64,000 nucleotides of DNA from Streptomyces pactum. GTDB taxonomy: Bacteria > Actinomycetota > Actinomycetes > Streptomycetales > Streptomycetaceae. Shown one piece after another: positions 8,896 to 17,705 of this stretch. The stretch is taken from NCBI RefSeq assembly GCF_002005225.1, contig NZ_CP019724.1, positions 8,040,001-8,104,000 of the forward strand, given 5' to 3'. The stretch's first letter is position 1. Each line of letters begins with the position of its first letter. The notes below the pieces were generated by a model that was not told the DNA's origin, did no database searches, and was given only the letters and a program-made list of their open reading frames with translations. The translations under genes were made by a program, and so were the position numbers.

Positions 8896-11727
8896 ATGCT
8901 TTTGGAGCGCAACACCGAGATGTCCCTGGTCGACGCGGCACTCGCCGCCGCGGCCGAGGGCCGATCGTCCCTCATACTCGTCACCGGCCCGCTCGGCGTG
9001 GGACGCTCCGCCCTGCTCCAGCACCTGCCGGCCGTCGCCGACGGCCACGACGGAGTCCGGGTGCTGCGGGCCAACGCGGCACCCATGGAACAGGACTTCG
9101 CCTTCGGCGTCGTACGCCAGCTCTTCGAGAGCCTGGTGTCCGAGGCCTCCGAGGACACCCGGGCCCGGTGGATGGACGCCCACGCCTCCTTCGCGCGGCA
9201 CGTCTTCGCCGACGACACCGCGTCCCCGGGCGCCGACCAGGCCGCCGCGGCCACCGAGGCGGTCCTGCACGGACTGCTGTCGCTCCTCGCCAACGTCAGC
9301 GCCGACGGCAGCCTGCTCCTGCTCGTCGACGACCTCCAGTGGTCCGACGTGCCCTCCCTGCGCTGGCTCACCTACCTCGCCAAACGGCTGCACGGACTGC
9401 GTGCCGTCGTCGTGTGCGCACTGCGCGACGGCGATCCCCGCAGCCACCACACCCTGGTGCGCGAAGTCAGGGAGGCGGCCACCCAGACCCTGCGGCCGGC
9501 CTCCCTCAGCCCGGCCGCCACCCGCGCCCTGGTTCAGGAGCGGTTCCGGGAGGCGGGCGAGGAGGAGTTCGTCCGCGCCTGCCACGAGACCTCCCTCGGC
9601 AACCCCCTCTTCCTCATGTCCATCCTGCACGGCCTGGAATACGCCGGACGCCGGCCGGTCGCGGAACACGCCCACCAGGCACGCTCGTTGCGCCCCTCCC
9701 AGCTCCGCGAACGCCTCACCAGCATCCTGCGCACCCAGCCTCCTCCGGTCCGCGACCTCGCCGCCGCCATCGCCGTACTCGGCGACCACGCCGACCCCGA
9801 CAGCGTGGCCCGCCTGGCCGGGCTCGACACCGTGGGCTACACCGGCGCGCTACGGGCCCTGGGCGCCCTCGGACTCCTCACCGCCGAGCGTGCGCCGTCC
9901 TTCATCCACCGGGTGGTCAGGGACGCGGCCGAGTGCACCCTGACGATGGTCCAGCGCGAACAGTTCCACCACGAGGCGGCCGCCCTCCTCTACGCCTCGG
10001 GCCGCCCCGCCGAACAGGTCGCGGCCCAGCTCATGGCCGTCGTCACCCGCCACCAGCCCTGGGGCGTGGACGTGCTGCGGGCCGCCGCCGACACCGCGCT
10101 GCGCCGCGGCGCACCCGACGCCGCCGCCCGCTACCTGCGCCGCGCCCTGCTCGACAGCGCCGCCCAGGGAGCCGACCGGGCCCGCCTGCTCGTCGAGCTC
10201 GGCACCGCGGAACGCGTCCTGGACCCCCTCGCCTGCGAACGGCACATCGCCCAGGCGATCACCCTGCTGCCCGAGGCCCGCGACCGGGCCGTGGCCGCGC
10301 TGCGCATCTCACCCACCCCGCTCGGACCGGCCCCGTTCACCTCCGTCGACCTGCTGCGCCAGGCCGCCGACGGACTGGGCCCCGCCGCCACGCTCACCGG
10401 GGCCGACCGCGATCTCGCCCTGCGGCTGGAGGCGCGGCTGCGCCACTGCGCGTACGAGGACCCCTACGAACTCGCCGCCGCGGTCGAGCGGTTGCGCGGG
10501 CTGGGTGCCGAACCACCCCTGGACACGGGCGGCGACCGGGAACTGACGATCGCCCTTCTCGTCGCCGCCACCTTCGGCTGCGCCCTTCCGGCCGCCGAGG
10601 TCGTCCACCACGCCGAACGGGTCCTGGACCGCGAACCGGCCACCTCGGCCCGGATCCACTCCACACTCCCCCTCGTGGTCATCACCATGATCGCGGCGGA
10701 CTCCGTGGAGGCCGTGGACTCCTGGCTCGCCGTCGAGTACCGGGCCCAGGAACGCCGTACGGCACCGGCCGACGCCCTGGTGCACATCGAGCGGGCCCTG
10801 GTCCACCTCGGGCGGGGCCGGCTCGTCCAGGCCCGCGAGCAGTCCGAGACCGCTCTCGCCATGACCGAGTCCGACCGGCACCCGCTCGGCGCGGTCGCGA
10901 CCATCGCGCACGCCATGGTGGCCCTGGAGACCCGCGACCCCGCCCCTGCCGAGCGTGCGCTGCGCCGCGCCGAGACCACCCGTCCCCAGGGACTGACCGT
11001 CACCGCCACGCTGCGCCTGCTGGGCGCCGCGGGTGACGTCGCCGCCGGAGATCTCACCGGGGCACTGGACTCCCTGGAGTCCTGCGGGCGGCAACTGGAA
11101 GCGGCGGGCTGGCAGAACCCGGTGCTGTTCCCGTGGCGGCCCTGGGCCATCGGCGTCCACCACCGCCTCGGCGACCGGCGCCGGGCCCACGCCCTGGCCG
11201 AGGAGGAGTACGCCCGGGCCGAGACGTGGGGCGCACCGGTCGGTGTGGGCCGCGCCCTGCGCCTGCTGGGACGACTGGAGGAAGGCGGCCGGGGGACCGC
11301 GCTGCTGCGTCAGGCGGTCACCGTGACGCGCGGCTCGGCCAACCAGCTCGAACTGGCCCGGGCCCTGCTCTCGCTGGCCGAACGCCTGGGCGGGGGAGCG
11401 GAGTCGCAGGCCCTGGCCCGGGAGGCCGCCACACTGGCCACCGCGTGTGGTGCGCCGTGGCTGGCCGAACGGGCCACCACCGTCGGCGGCGGGCCGTCCG
11501 TCGCAGCGGTCACCGCCCCGGAGAGGGTCCTCACCCGCACCGAACGCCGGGTGGCCGCCTTCGCCTGCCGGGGCCTGACGAACCAGGAGATCGCCGGCGC
11601 CCTGGGCGTCAGCTCCCGTGCCGTGGAGAAGCACCTCACGCATTCCTACCGGAAACTCGGCATCCCGGGCCGACGGGAACTGATCGCCCTCATTTCCGCT
11701 GCGGGACAGGTCCGTCCGGTGGAATAG
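8896..11727 (+). CDS. fscRII: LAL-family regulator, FscRII-like
   Basis: A 943-residue LAL protein, third of the tandem set. It has an N-terminal ATPase domain (GPLGVGRSA, where Arg replaces the Walker A Lys), a good Walker B ([12 protein letters not shown]), a TPR-like middle and a C-terminal LuxR HTH ([20 protein letters not shown]...[18 protein letters not shown]). The ATG at 8896 is only 4 nt after the upstream stop and has CGGAGGG about 12 nt before it. The three genes clearly form one operon read toward the PAS-LuxR gene. The Lys-to-Arg change may still allow nucleotide binding; this cannot be judged from sequence alone. Confidence 0.8.
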   Translation: MLLERNTEMSLVDAALAAAAEGRSSLILVTGPLGVGRSALLQHLPAVADGHDGVRVLRANAAPMEQDFAFGVVRQLFESLVSEASEDTRARWMDAHASFARHVFADDTASPGADQAAAATEAVLHGLLSLLANVSADGSLLLLVDDLQWSDVPSLRWLTYLAKRLHGLRAVVVCALRDGDPRSHHTLVREVREAATQTLRPASLSPAATRALVQERFREAGEEEFVRACHETSLGNPLFLMSILHGLEYAGRRPVAEHAHQARSLRPSQLRERLTSILRTQPPPVRDLAAAIAVLGDHADPDSVARLAGLDTVGYTGALRALGALGLLTAERAPSFIHRVVRDAAECTLTMVQREQFHHEAAALLYASGRPAEQVAAQLMAVVTRHQPWGVDVLRAAADTALRRGAPDAAARYLRRALLDSAAQGADRARLLVELGTAERVLDPLACERHIAQAITLLPEARDRAVAALRISPTPLGPAPFTSVDLLRQAADGLGPAATLTGADRDLALRLEARLRHCAYEDPYELAAAVERLRGLGAEPPLDTGGDRELTIALLVAATFGCALPAAEVVHHAERVLDREPATSARIHSTLPLVVITMIAADSVEAVDSWLAVEYRAQERRTAPADALVHIERALVHLGRGRLVQAREQSETALAMTESDRHPLGAVATIAHAMVALETRDPAPAERALRRAETTRPQGLTVTATLRLLGAAGDVAAGDLTGALDSLESCGRQLEAAGWQNPVLFPWRPWAIGVHHRLGDRRRAHALAEEEYARAETWGAPVGVGRALRLLGRLEEGGRGTALLRQAVTVTRGSANQLELARALLSLAERLGGGAESQALAREAATLATACGAPWLAERATTVGGGPSVAAVTAPERVLTRTERRVAAFACRGLTNQEIAGALGVSSRAVEKHLTHSYRKLGIPGRRELIALISAAGQVRPVE

Positions 11728-11738
11728 ACGATCGGGAG

Positions 11739-11786
11739 AACGCCCGGAAACGTTTCCCTGAATATGCGGGACCGTGTCCGGGCGTT
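11739..11786 (+). terminator. Inverted repeat after the LAL operon, possible terminator
   Basis: AACGCCCGGA at 11739-11748 pairs perfectly with TCCGGGCGTT at 11777-11786 across a 28-nt loop. The left arm overlaps the short perfect palindrome GGAAACGTTTCC (11746-11757). It starts 12 nt after the stop of the third LAL gene and is followed by a short T run. It could be a terminator or a protein-binding site. Confidence 0.4.
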
Positions 11787-11956
11787 TCCGTTTGCCCGCC
11801 GCGGAAGGTGGCGGCGGTCCTCTTCCGTGGGGTCCGCGGGTACGGGCCCCGCGTACACGTTCCCCCGGCGTGTGCACGGTGAGGTGTTTCAGGCGGTTTT
11901 CTCCGCTTGTGTACGCCGAACTGTGCGGGGGACGCACCGAACCACGGACACCGAAC

Positions 11957-11988
11957 CCCTTCGGTACGGGACCGTACCTACCGAAGGG
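11957..11988. promoter_or_regulatory. Nested palindrome upstream of the PAS-LuxR regulator gene
   Basis: CCCTTCGGTA (11957-11966) is the perfect inverse of TACCGAAGGG (11979-11988). Inside it, GGTACGG-GA-CCGTACC (11963-11978) is a second perfect palindrome. It lies about 190 bp before the regulator start. The symmetry suggests a dimeric regulator site, but I cannot name the protein. Confidence 0.45.
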
Positions 11989-12172
11989 TGTACCACAGTA
12001 TTGGCAGGCCGGGGGTGGATCGGATTGACCGGTGGATACCCCGCTTCGTAATCTCCGAAAGCATTCGCGATTACCCGGGCATTCGGCGGAACGAGGCAAT
12101 TTCCGGCCGAACGAGCGCCCGTGTCGTGAACCTCCCCCGTGATGCACACAAGCGAAGAAGGGCCTGAGTTCC

Positions 12173-12865
12173 TTGACGCTCACCCCCCACCACCTCGTCA
12201 TGGACCGTCGGCACGGCGCCGACCCGGCCGACGGGCCGGCGAAGGCCGGGGCCGTCGATGGCGGCCGGCTTCCCACCTCCGTGGCCTGCCTGGACCCCTC
12301 CCTGACCATTCAGCAGGTCAACCAGGAGTTCGACCGCCGGTTCGGCGGTCCGGCGACGGACCTGTGCGGCCGGCCCTTCTGCGACCTTGTGCACCCCAGC
12401 GTGCAGCAGCCCTTGATGCAGCAGTTCTCCCGCATGCTGGAGGGCAAGCGCCACCGGTTCGCCACGGAGGTCATCACCGCGGGCGGAGACGAGGACACCG
12501 CGCGCACCCTGCCCCTGACCGCCATGGCGGTGCGGGGCGGTCACCTTCCGGACGTCGCCGCGATCCTGGTCATGATGCCCGCCGCGGACGGCGAGCCGGA
12601 CGGGGCGGGGAGCGTGGTGCCCCGCAAGAAGCTCCTGAGCGAAGTGGACGCCCGGATCCTGGAGGGCATAGCCGCCGGCGTCTCCACCGTCCCGTTGGCC
12701 GCCCGGCTCTACCTGAGCCGTCAGGGCGTGGAGTACCACGTGTCCGGACTCCTGCGGAAGCTGAAGGTGCCCAACCGCGCGGCCCTCGTCTCCCGGGCCT
12801 ACTCCATGGGAGTGCTGAAGGTCGGCACCTGGCCCCCGAAGGTCGTCGAGGACTACGTCAAGTGA
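12173..12865 (+). CDS. fscRI: PAS-LuxR pathway regulator (FscRI/PimM-like)
   Basis: A 230-residue protein with an N-terminal PAS sensor fold (about residues 30-115, SVACLDPSLTIQQVNQEF) and a C-terminal LuxR HTH (about 155-210, LLSEVDARILEGIAAG...LSRQGVEYHVSGLLRKL). This architecture is the hallmark of polyene regulators such as PimM, AmphRIV and FscRI, which bind a conserved operator in front of structural and LAL genes. I chose TTG 12173 because AGAAGGG lies about 12 nt upstream. The ATG at 12200 has no ribosome site. The stop overlaps the PabC GTG as GTGA (12862-12865). Confidence 0.82.
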   Translation: MTLTPHHLVMDRRHGADPADGPAKAGAVDGGRLPTSVACLDPSLTIQQVNQEFDRRFGGPATDLCGRPFCDLVHPSVQQPLMQQFSRMLEGKRHRFATEVITAGGDEDTARTLPLTAMAVRGGHLPDVAAILVMMPAADGEPDGAGSVVPRKKLLSEVDARILEGIAAGVSTVPLAARLYLSRQGVEYHVSGLLRKLKVPNRAALVSRAYSMGVLKVGTWPPKVVEDYVK

Positions 12866-13641
12866 GACCGGCCGAACTCGACGGTGCGCCCGCCGGACCG
12901 GCCGCCCTGTCCGCACTGGCCCTGACCAACTACGGGCACTTCACCACCATGGTGGTCGCCGACGGCGCGGTGCGCGGCCTGGACCTCCACCTGGAGCGGC
13001 TGGTACGCGACTGCCGCGTCCTCTTCGACGCCCCCCTCGACGTCGCCCGGGTCCGCGCCCTGGTGCGCCGGGCGGCGCCGGGGGAGGGCAGGTGCGTCGT
13101 CCGGGTCACCGTCTTCGATCCGCACCTGCACCTCGGCAACCTCGGCGAGGACGCGCGCCCGCGGGTGCTGGTGACCACCAGGCCGGTTCCCGTCTCCCCG
13201 CCGGGCCCCTTGCGGGTACGGCCCGCCGTCCACCTCCGTGACCTGCCCGAGGTGAAGGGCGTCGGCCTGTTCGGTGCCCTGCGGCTGCGCCGCCTCGCGC
13301 GGCGCGCCGGATACGAGGACGTCCTGTTCACGGACGGCGACGGTGCGGTCCTGGAGGGAGGCACCTGGAACATCGGCGTCGTGCGCGGCGAGCGCGTCCT
13401 CTGGCCGGCGGGCCCCGCTCTGGCGGGGACCGCCCGTGAACTGCTCCGGCGTACCGGAGCCGGCACGGCCGCGCGCGTCACGCTGTCCGATCTGGCCTCC
13501 TGCGACGCCGTGTTCGCCACCAACGCCGCCACCGGGGTCCGCCCGGTCACCCTCGTGGGCGACCTGGCCTTCCCTGCCGGCCACCCGGTGGTCACGGGGC
13601 TCGCCGAGACCTACCGGGCCCTGCCCGCCGAGCCCTTGTGA
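12862..13641 (+). CDS. pabC: Aminodeoxychorismate lyase, PABA starter supply
   Basis: A 259-residue fold-type IV PLP enzyme. The likely Schiff-base lysine is in LPEVKGVGL (K132), followed by the class IV motif VLEGGTWNI. In candicidin/FR-008 producers, PabC converts aminodeoxychorismate into p-aminobenzoate, the aromatic starter unit, together with PabAB encoded elsewhere. Its place beside a PAS-LuxR regulator and three LAL genes is the best argument that this cluster makes an aromatic polyene. The GTG start at 12862 overlaps the regulator stop by 4 bp, so it is translationally coupled. A convergent terminator follows. Confidence 0.82.
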   Translation: MRPAELDGAPAGPAALSALALTNYGHFTTMVVADGAVRGLDLHLERLVRDCRVLFDAPLDVARVRALVRRAAPGEGRCVVRVTVFDPHLHLGNLGEDARPRVLVTTRPVPVSPPGPLRVRPAVHLRDLPEVKGVGLFGALRLRRLARRAGYEDVLFTDGDGAVLEGGTWNIGVVRGERVLWPAGPALAGTARELLRRTGAGTAARVTLSDLASCDAVFATNAATGVRPVTLVGDLAFPAGHPVVTGLAETYRALPAEPL

Positions 13642-13667
13642 GGCGGGGCGCACCCGGAGGGCCCGGA

Positions 13668-13693
13668 GGCCGGGGGGCGCGGTTCCCCCGGCC
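13668..13693. terminator. Convergent GC-rich hairpin between pabC and the dioxygenase gene
   Basis: GGCCGGGGG (13668-13676) pairs with CCCCCGGCC (13685-13693) across an 8-nt loop, in the 67-bp gap between two convergent genes. It is placed to terminate from both sides. There is no clear U tract, as is common in Streptomyces. Confidence 0.55.
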
Positions 13694-13708
13694 CCCGGCC
13701 GTTTCGCG

Positions 13709-14647
13709 TCAGAACGGGCGGTCACCGGCGATCGCGACGCGCTCCGCGACCCGGCGGTCGGTGCCGTAGTCGCCCACGGCGTAGTGCTGGGTGGCGCGGT
13801 TGTCCCAGAAGGCGATGTCGCCGGGCTGCCAGCTAAAGCGCACCTGGTACTCGGGTACGTGTGCCTGCTGGAACAGGAAGCGCAGCAGCCGGTCGCTCTC
13901 GTCCCGGTCCATGCCGGTGATGTGGGTGGTGAAGGAGGCGTTGACGAACAGCATGCGCCGCCCCGTCTCGGGGTGGACGCGCACGACGGGGTGTTCCATG
14001 GGCGGGAAGAGGTCCTGATGGGGGATCAGCCGCTCGGGACCGTAGAACCTGGCGAAACCGGGGATGAAGTCGTGCACGGCGCGGGCACCGTCGATGCGCT
14101 CCTTCACCTCCTGCGGGAGGTTGTCGTAGGCGGCCGCCATGTCGGCCCACATGGTGTCCCCGCCGAACGGCGGCACCTCGCGCAGTTGCAGGACGGCGCC
14201 GAGCGCGGGCCGCTCGCGGAAGGTGACGTCGGTGTGCCAGACGTTCTCGTACGTCGGGGCGGCCCCCGCGCCCTTGTCGAAGCGGACGACGTCCTCACGG
14301 GAACCGACGGCGAGCAGGGGGTTGGTCTCCAGCTCGCCCCAGTGGCCGGCGAAGTCGCGCTGCTGGTCGGAGGTGAGGTGCTGGGCGCGGAAGAAGAGCA
14401 CCTTCCACTCCAGCAGGGCGCGGTTCAACTCCTCGCGGAGGGCGGCACCGAGCGGGCGCGAGAGGTCGACCCCCCTGATCTCGGCGCCGATGGTGCGAGC
14501 CTGCGGAACGACCTCGAACAGTTCGTAGGGCCGCTCCTCCCAGCCCTCGGGGAGCCGGCGCAGCGTGCGCGGTCCCTCGTACATACCGTCCCCCGGGATG
14601 CGCGCTTCGCGCAGGGTGACGGTGGGGGCCGCGGTCGTGACGGTCAT
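13709..14647 (-). CDS. TauD/TfdA-family Fe(II)/2-oxoglutarate dioxygenase
   Basis: A 312-residue non-haem iron dioxygenase. The facial triad is visible: H and D in NVWHTDVTF (about residues 150-160), and the distal His in NRATQHYAVGDYG near residue 285. The 2-oxoglutarate-binding Arg follows in the C-terminal RRVAERVAIAGDRP. Family members oxidise taurine, alkyl sulfates, aryloxyalkanoates or other small acids; the substrate cannot be told from sequence. The start at ATG 14647 has AAGGGG upstream. It is convergent with pabC and shares no operon, so membership in the polyene cluster is doubtful. It may mark the cluster edge. Confidence 0.8.
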   Translation of the reverse strand: MTVTTAAPTVTLREARIPGDGMYEGPRTLRRLPEGWEERPYELFEVVPQARTIGAEIRGVDLSRPLGAALREELNRALLEWKVLFFRAQHLTSDQQRDFAGHWGELETNPLLAVGSREDVVRFDKGAGAAPTYENVWHTDVTFRERPALGAVLQLREVPPFGGDTMWADMAAAYDNLPQEVKERIDGARAVHDFIPGFARFYGPERLIPHQDLFPPMEHPVVRVHPETGRRMLFVNASFTTHITGMDRDESDRLLRFLFQQAHVPEYQVRFSWQPGDIAFWDNRATQHYAVGDYGTDRRVAERVAIAGDRPF

Positions 14648-15418
14648 GGAGTTATCCCCTTCAAGGCGATCTGACCAGGCCCCGGCGGCTCGGCGGCGCA
14701 CCGCGACACGACGAGACGTCACGTCTCGGCAGTCGTGGACGGAGATGCGCCGCGGCCGTGGCGGACGGCCCGGGTGATGGACGTGCTCCGGAGTGCTCTG
14801 CCGGAGAGAAGGCCGATTCGTTGCGAATGCGGCGGGGTGTCGAACCTTCGGCTCGGAAACGGCCGGTTATCGGCCGGAGCGCTCACATCCGGCTCGATCG
14901 GGCACGCGCGCAGGCGCCGCCGTCGTGTCGAACCAGTATGGGGTCATGCCACCGATTGTGTGATCTTCCCCGGGTCCTGTCAACGGGCGCGTCGTCTTAG
15001 AGACATGCCTCACTACGGTCACTGATCCGGGCACCTACCGGGCCGACAGCGGCCACGCAGAACAGCCCGCGCCGGAGCGGGGTACGGGTGTGCGTCATCG
15101 GTCGCACGAGCGCCGCTCCGGCTTCCCGAGCCCTCCTTCGGTGCGGTCGGCAGCCGCCTGTGGCGGACGCGGACCGTCGAACTCGCGCCCACCGCACGGC
15201 TCGTACCGCGCGAGTAACGGACCCTCGCGCACGGGCGGACCGTCCGGCCGCGTGGACACGCGCACGGACGGTCCGACGCGGTGGACGCGCGCTGGTCACC
15301 GCGGTCACCGCGGACGGCCCCCGCCCGCGCCGCCTCCTCGACGAGGCGCGGACCGATTCCCGTCGCCCCGTGCGGACGTCGCCCCGTCCGGACGCCGTCC
15401 CGGGCCGCGGTACGGACG
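14648..15418. other. Gene-poor stretch between the dioxygenase and DUF2267 genes
   Basis: About 770 bp. Several overlapping open frames occur but all have Arg/Pro-rich composition without recognisable domains, so I call none. The left third should hold the dioxygenase promoter. The right part contains a large hairpin (15236-15275). Confidence 0.5.
15236..15275. terminator. Long interrupted palindrome, probable terminator of the hsp18/DUF2267 transcript
   Basis: CGGACCGTCCG (15236-15246) pairs with CGGACGGTCCG (15265-15275). Inside, CGCGTG (15249-15254) pairs with CACGCG (15257-15262). Only a 2-nt internal bulge and a tiny apex interrupt a 40-nt symmetrical element. It sits about 145 nt beyond the stop of the last DUF2267 gene and is well placed to end leftward transcription. 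Confidence 0.5.
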
Positions 15419-15859
15419 TCAGGCCGCCTGCGTGAGTTCCGCGCGCCCGAAGAGGATGGCGTAACCGGGCGGTAGCTGGTCCAGGACGCGGTCCAGCAGG
15501 TCGGGTCCGGCGAGGCGGGCGACGACGCCGAGGACGGAGCCGACGTCCCAGCGGGTGGTGGCGAGGCTGCCGCCGGTCCGGGCGGCGAGGTCCCTGACGA
15601 AGGCCCAGCCGGTCAGGGAGTCGGTGCCGGGGATCTGGGAGGCGAGGATCCGGGCGGCTTCGCGGGGGAGCCGGGCCGCCAGCTCGACGCGTTCCTCGCC
15701 GGTGACGCGGCGGCCGAGCGCGGCCAGGACGGCGGAGACGACTTCCTCGGCCCGCTCGCGGGTGGGGTACGCGCCGTTGTAGCGGACCTGCTCCAGCATC
15801 TGGCCGTAGGACATGGCCGGCTCGATGGCGATGGCCGCCGCGGCCGTCTTGGACTGCAT
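15419..15859 (-). CDS. DUF2267 protein (first copy)
   Basis: A 146-residue soluble, helical protein of the DUF2267 family: MSYGQMLEQVRYNGAYPTRERAEEVVSAVLAALGRRVTGEE, then a helical core, ending LDQLPPGYAILFGRAEL. Function is unknown; actinobacterial members often occur near heat-shock and dormancy genes. It is a paralogue of the next gene, with the same R-x-x-A-E-x-x-x-x-x-V-L-x-L-G layout and the same L-P-P-G-Y-x-x-L-F-G-R C-terminus. Both follow hsp18 on the same strand, so the three may share the RheA-controlled promoter. Confidence 0.75.
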   Translation of the reverse strand: MQSKTAAAAIAIEPAMSYGQMLEQVRYNGAYPTRERAEEVVSAVLAALGRRVTGEERVELAARLPREAARILASQIPGTDSLTGWAFVRDLAARTGGSLATTRWDVGSVLGVVARLAGPDLLDRVLDQLPPGYAILFGRAELTQAA

Positions 15860-15929
15860 CGGTGAAGACGCCTTTCTCGTTCATGGGATCGTCTGACGGG
15901 GTGGGCCGGTGACCGGTGGCACGGACGCG

Positions 15930-16358
15930 TCAGTCACCGGAGGCGTTGGCCGCGCCCGGGACCGAGGTGTCCTGCGGCCGGCCGAAGAGCAGGTCGTATC
16001 CGGGCGGGAGCTGGAGCAGGATGCGGCGGGTCAGCTCCTCGCCCGCGGCGTCGGCGGTCACGCTGAGCACGGCGCCGACGTCCCAGGCCGCGGTCCGTTC
16101 GGTGGCCCCCTCGATCCACGCCGCGGTGGCCCGCACGAAACGCTCGGCGGAGAGGGGTTCGGCCGCCTGGAGCGGGTTGAGGAGGATCAGGGAGAAGGTC
16201 TCCGGGAGCCGGGCGGCCAGCTCGGCCCGTACCTCACCGACCAGATGCGCGCCGAGGAGTGCCAGCACGGTACGCGCGGCGCGCTCCGCCTCGGTGCGGG
16301 TCGGGTACTCGCCGCGTTCCTGCACATGGGCGAGGAACACGTCCCAACGCATGGTCAT
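15930..16358 (-). CDS. DUF2267 protein (second copy)
   Basis: A 142-residue DUF2267 paralogue (MRWDVFLAHVQERGEYPTRTEAERA...LLQLPPGYDLLFGRPQD). It lies 133 bp downstream of hsp18 and 70 bp upstream of the other copy, all on one strand. The gap to hsp18 carries an 8-bp tandem repeat. No catalytic motif is visible. Co-transcription with hsp18 is inference from layout. Confidence 0.75.
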   Translation of the reverse strand: MTMRWDVFLAHVQERGEYPTRTEAERAARTVLALLGAHLVGEVRAELAARLPETFSLILLNPLQAAEPLSAERFVRATAAWIEGATERTAAWDVGAVLSVTADAAGEELTRRILLQLPPGYDLLFGRPQDTSVPGAANASGD

Positions 16359-16384
16359 CGGGGTCCTCCTTGCCTGGCGTTCCG

Positions 16385-16422
16385 TGCCGGAGTGCCGGAG
16401 TGCCGGAGTGTCGGAGTGCCGG
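16385..16422. repeat. 8-bp tandem repeat between hsp18 and the DUF2267 gene
   Basis: TGCCGGAG is repeated four times, the fourth copy with one change (TGTCGGAG), followed by a partial fifth copy. It lies in the 133-bp intergenic gap. It may be simple slippage. Confidence 0.7.
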
Positions 16423-16491
16423 CCCCGGGGCGGAGGGCGGGATTCGGGGGACAGGTCGTCCGCCCTCCGCCACCGGGAGTGCGGCGACGCC

Positions 16492-16929
16492 TCAGCCGGA
16501 GATCTCCTTGCGGTCCGCGCCGGCGCCGATGGAGATCTTGCGCGGCTTGGCCCGTTCGGCGATCGGGACCCGCAGCGTGAGCACGCCCGCGTCGTAGTCG
16601 GCGCTGATGTGCTCGGTGTCGAGGGTGTCCGCCAGCACCACCTGGCGGGAGAAGACGCCCAGCGGCCGTTCCGACAGCTCCATCTGCACGTCTTCGGCCT
16701 TGGTGACCGGGCGGCGTTCGGCCCGGACCGTCAGCATGTTCCGCTCGACGTCGATGTCGATCGCGTTCGGGTCGACACCGGGCAGGTCGAGGGCGATCAC
16801 GTACTCGTCGCCTTCCCGGTACGCGTCCATGGGCATCGCCGAGGGCCGCGACCAAGTGCCGGACGAGTTGCCGAACAACTGCTGGGTGAGCCGGTCGAAC
16901 TCACGGAAGGGGTCGGTGCGCATCAGCAT
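16492..16929 (-). CDS. hsp18: Small heat-shock protein Hsp18 (Hsp20 family)
   Basis: A 145-residue alpha-crystallin-domain chaperone. The N-terminus [20 protein letters not shown] is typical, followed by the crystallin beta-sandwich ([18 protein letters not shown] ... LTVRAERR) and the C-terminal [13 protein letters not shown] motif. The ATG at 16929 has GGAGGTG at good spacing. It binds unfolding proteins in the cytoplasm without ATP. In S. albus hsp18 is repressed by the thermosensor RheA through a TGTCATC-N5-GATGACA operator. An exact copy of that operator lies upstream here, and the divergent gene is rheA-like. Confidence 0.9.
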   Translation of the reverse strand: MLMRTDPFREFDRLTQQLFGNSSGTWSRPSAMPMDAYREGDEYVIALDLPGVDPNAIDIDVERNMLTVRAERRPVTKAEDVQMELSERPLGVFSRQVVLADTLDTEHISADYDAGVLTLRVPIAERAKPRKISIGAGADRKEISG

Positions 16930-16995
16930 CGGGAAACACCTCCACGTCGACTGAGCAGAATCGCTCATGCGCTGGTTCCTACTCTTCTTGTAGCA

Positions 16996-17014
16996 TGTCA
17001 TCGAAACGATGACA
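16996..17014. promoter_or_regulatory. RheA operator (TGTCATC-N5-GATGACA)
   Basis: TGTCATC (16996-17002), GAAAC, GATGACA (17008-17014) is a perfect inverted repeat and the exact published RheA-box form as I recall it. It lies between divergent hsp18 and rheA, so one dimer site can repress both. Confidence 0.88.
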
Positions 17015-17060
17015 AGTAGGAGTGTCACCCGCCGGGTGACGTTTCGAGCGGAGGTGACCC

Positions 17061-17705
17061 ATGACCGCAGACCCGCGGGAACCCGGTTCCCGGCCCGCGT
17101 CCTTCCCCGCCGCCGAGGCGGCGCTGGCGGCGATCGAGGAGGCCGTGCGAACCGCCCAGGCGCCGCAGTCCGCGGCACAGCCCGGCTCGGAGGTCAGCTC
17201 CACCCAGGCGCTGGCCGCGCTGCTGCTTCTGCGCGAGGTGCGCGACCAGCTCGCGGGATGGGAGACGGGGCTGATCGAAACCGCCCGCGAGGTGGGCGCG
17301 AGCTGGTCCGACCTCGCGCACCCCCTCGGTGTCGCCAGCCGACAGGCCGCCGAACGCCGTTACCTGCGCCTGCGCCCCGGTGCTCCCGGCACCACCGGCG
17401 AGCAGCGCGTACAGGCCACTCGGGACCGCCGCGCCGCCGACCGCGCGGTCACCACCTGGGCCCGCGGCAACGCCGCCGACCTGCGCCAGCTCGCGGGCCA
17501 GATCACCGCTGTGGCCAACCTCCCGACCGAGGCCCGCACGCCGCTCGTGCGGGCGCTGGGCCAGGACGACGCCGCCGGACTCATCGGCCCGCTGGCCGGC
17601 GCCCGTCACCACCTCGCCGCCCACCACCCCGAGCTGGCCGCCCGCATCGACACCCTCACCCACCACACGGACCGGATCCGCCGGGTCAGGCCGCCCGAGG
17701 GGTGA
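17061..17705 (+). CDS. rheA: HSP18 transcriptional repressor RheA-like thermosensor
   Basis: A 214-residue helical protein. A segment near residues 60-100 ([34 protein letters not shown]) looks like a helix-turn-helix. RheA of S. albus represses hsp18 and its own gene and is inactivated reversibly by heat. Assignment rests on the divergent position next to hsp18, the exact operator between them, and the HTH-like sequence; I cannot run an alignment. The start has GGAGGTGA just upstream. Its 3' end overlaps the convergent amidotransferase gene by 20 bp. Confidence 0.78.
   Translation: MTADPREPGSRPASFPAAEAALAAIEEAVRTAQAPQSAAQPGSEVSSTQALAALLLLREVRDQLAGWETGLIETAREVGASWSDLAHPLGVASRQAAERRYLRLRPGAPGTTGEQRVQATRDRRAADRAVTTWARGNAADLRQLAGQITAVANLPTEARTPLVRALGQDDAAGLIGPLAGARHHLAAHHPELAARIDTLTHHTDRIRRVRPPEG

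Larger units (their letters stand above)
11728..12172. other. Regulatory intergenic region upstream of the PAS-LuxR gene
   Basis: About 445 bp without a gene. It contains a hairpin just after the LAL stop (11739-11786), a nested palindrome (11957-11988), and a GTAATC...GATTAC inverted repeat near 12048-12075. It presumably includes the promoter of the PAS-LuxR/PabC pair. I did not see a convincing -35/-10 pair. Confidence 0.55.

Noticed and set aside
1..14722. Complete polyene biosynthetic cluster
   Set aside because: No polyketide synthase, PabAB or export gene is present in the window; only the sugar, regulator and PabC flank can be supported.
14997..15884. A 295-residue minus-strand frame overlapping the first DUF2267 gene
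   Set aside because: Composition is Arg-rich and shadow-like, and the DUF2267 frame on the same strand is clearly coding.
16385..16422. CRISPR array
   Set aside because: The 8-bp units are adjacent without spacers, and no cas genes are near.
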